Shown here piece by piece: positions 12,535-13,030 of a stretch of 13,030 nucleotides of DNA (the stretch's first letter is position 1; every line of letters starts with the position of its first letter). Origin of the DNA: Clostridia bacterium (GTDB lineage: Bacteria > Bacillota > DSM-16504 > Desulfitibacterales > Desulfitibacteraceae); the NCBI GenBank assembly GCA_018333845.1, contig JAGXSK010000112.1, positions 1-13,030 on the forward strand, in the 5' to 3' direction. Under the pieces are notes generated by a model. That model ran no database searches and was not told the origin of the DNA. It was given only the letters and a program-made list of their open reading frames with translations. The translations under genes and the position numbers were made by a program.

Positions 12535-13030
12535 ATGAATAATGAGATGAATACAAAAAGGGACCATATGGACAATGCTGAAAACCAAAACCAGGAAACC
12601 CAAGAACAGGAAAAAAACAATGAAGAACTTAAAGAAATGACAAAAGAGGAGCTTTTTTTAGAATACGTTAAGCTCCAGGAGTATTTAAGGAACAGGGAAG
12701 AAAGTGAAAAACAGCTGCAGCAGCAGTTTTTAAGACTGCAGGCCGATTTTGAAAACTTTCGCAAAAGAACCTCAAGAGAAAAGGAAGAACTAAACAGGCA
12801 GGCAGCCAAAAGCATTATTAAAGACATGCTTCCTGTACTTGACAACTTGCATAGGGCCCTTGAGGCTGGAAAACAAAAGGGTGACCTGGATAAGTTCATT
12901 GAGGGAATTGATATGATTTATTCCCAATTCTGGGATGTGCTCCAGAGCAAGGGTGTAGAATGTATTGACTGCAAGGGCAAAGAGTTTGACCCAGAAATTC
13001 ATCAAGCAGTAATGCAAAGGGAAGTAAAAG
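12535..13030 (+). CDS. grpE: GrpE, nucleotide exchange factor of DnaK (incomplete at right edge)
   Basis: The frame is open to the window end (165 codons seen), so the C-terminus is missing. GrpE is the dimeric factor that releases ADP from DnaK. The first 35 or so residues are polar and rich in Glu, Asn and Gln. A long helix follows, with the family pattern RLQADFENFRKR (about 67-78) and LPVLDNLHRAL (about 99-109), then the start of the beta domain with GKEFDPEIHQAV (about 148-159). The start is ATG 12535, 8 bases after GGGGTG (12521-12526) and 17 bases after the chaperonin stop, showing tight operon coupling. dnaK and dnaJ are expected next but lie outside the window. Confidence 0.96.
   Translation, partial: MNNEMNTKRDHMDNAENQNQETQEQEKNNEELKEMTKEELFLEYVKLQEYLRNREESEKQLQQQFLRLQADFENFRKRTSREKEELNRQAAKSIIKDMLPVLDNLHRALEAGKQKGDLDKFIEGIDMIYSQFWDVLQSKGVECIDCKGKEFDPEIHQAVMQREVK

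Noticed and set aside
12459..12899. 146-codon frame on the minus strand
   Set aside because: It is antisense to the end of the chaperonin gene and grpE, has a Ser/Phe/Leu-rich composition typical of a mirrored helical gene, and has no ribosome site or family match.

Overview
The window is chromosomal DNA from an endospore-forming, low-GC Clostridia-type Firmicute. Three things support this: the stage II sporulation gene spoIIP, strong GGAGG-type ribosome binding sites with several GTG/TTG starts, and a gene order (holA, opposing rpsT, spoIIP, small membrane gene, lepA, hemW, hrcA, grpE) matching the Bacillus/Clostridia heat-shock neighbourhood. An archaeal-like chaperonin between hrcA and grpE points to the Carboxydothermus/Pelotomaculum/Desulfotomaculum-like lineages where such genes have been described. 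The genus cannot be fixed from sequence alone.

Layout. 81-1106 (-): an MreB/Mbl-family actin with an altered phosphate-2 motif. 1107-1243: divergent spacer with a promoter for holA. 1244-2263 (+): holA, closed by a terminator shared with a convergent, lysine-rich 35-codon gene at 2330-2437 (-). 2530-2796 (-): rpsT with its own promoter and terminator. 2963-3295 (+): a 110-residue four-helix membrane protein of the phage-holin-4 superfamily. It sits with spoIIP where gpr is found in Bacillus; gpr is absent. 3537-4649 (+): spoIIP, whose membrane anchor is encoded upstream of every canonical start codon. 4741-4992 (+): an 83-residue one-helix protein. 5089-6669 (+): murJ, the lipid II flippase. 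6798-8606 and 8596-9747 (+): lepA and hemW, overlapping. 9837-9863: a perfect CIRCE operator, followed by the heat-shock operon hrcA (9881-10915), a group II/III archaeal-type chaperonin (10946-12517), and grpE (12535 to the right edge, incomplete).

How the parts fit. The right side is a stress-response operon autoregulated by HrcA at CIRCE. In place of groES-groEL it carries a chaperonin with its own built-in lid, beside the start of the DnaK system. The centre combines cell-envelope and sporulation functions (SpoIIP, MurJ, MreB-like actin, two small membrane proteins) with translation and replication housekeeping (S20, LepA, DNA polymerase III delta). The points most worth checking are the archaeal-type chaperonin under HrcA control, the missing spoIIP start codon beside a six-G run, the Asp-to-Asn change in the MreB-like protein, the two mutually exclusive hairpins before lepA, and the small basic gene opposite holA. 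No tRNA, rRNA, insertion sequence, CRISPR array or prophage was seen.
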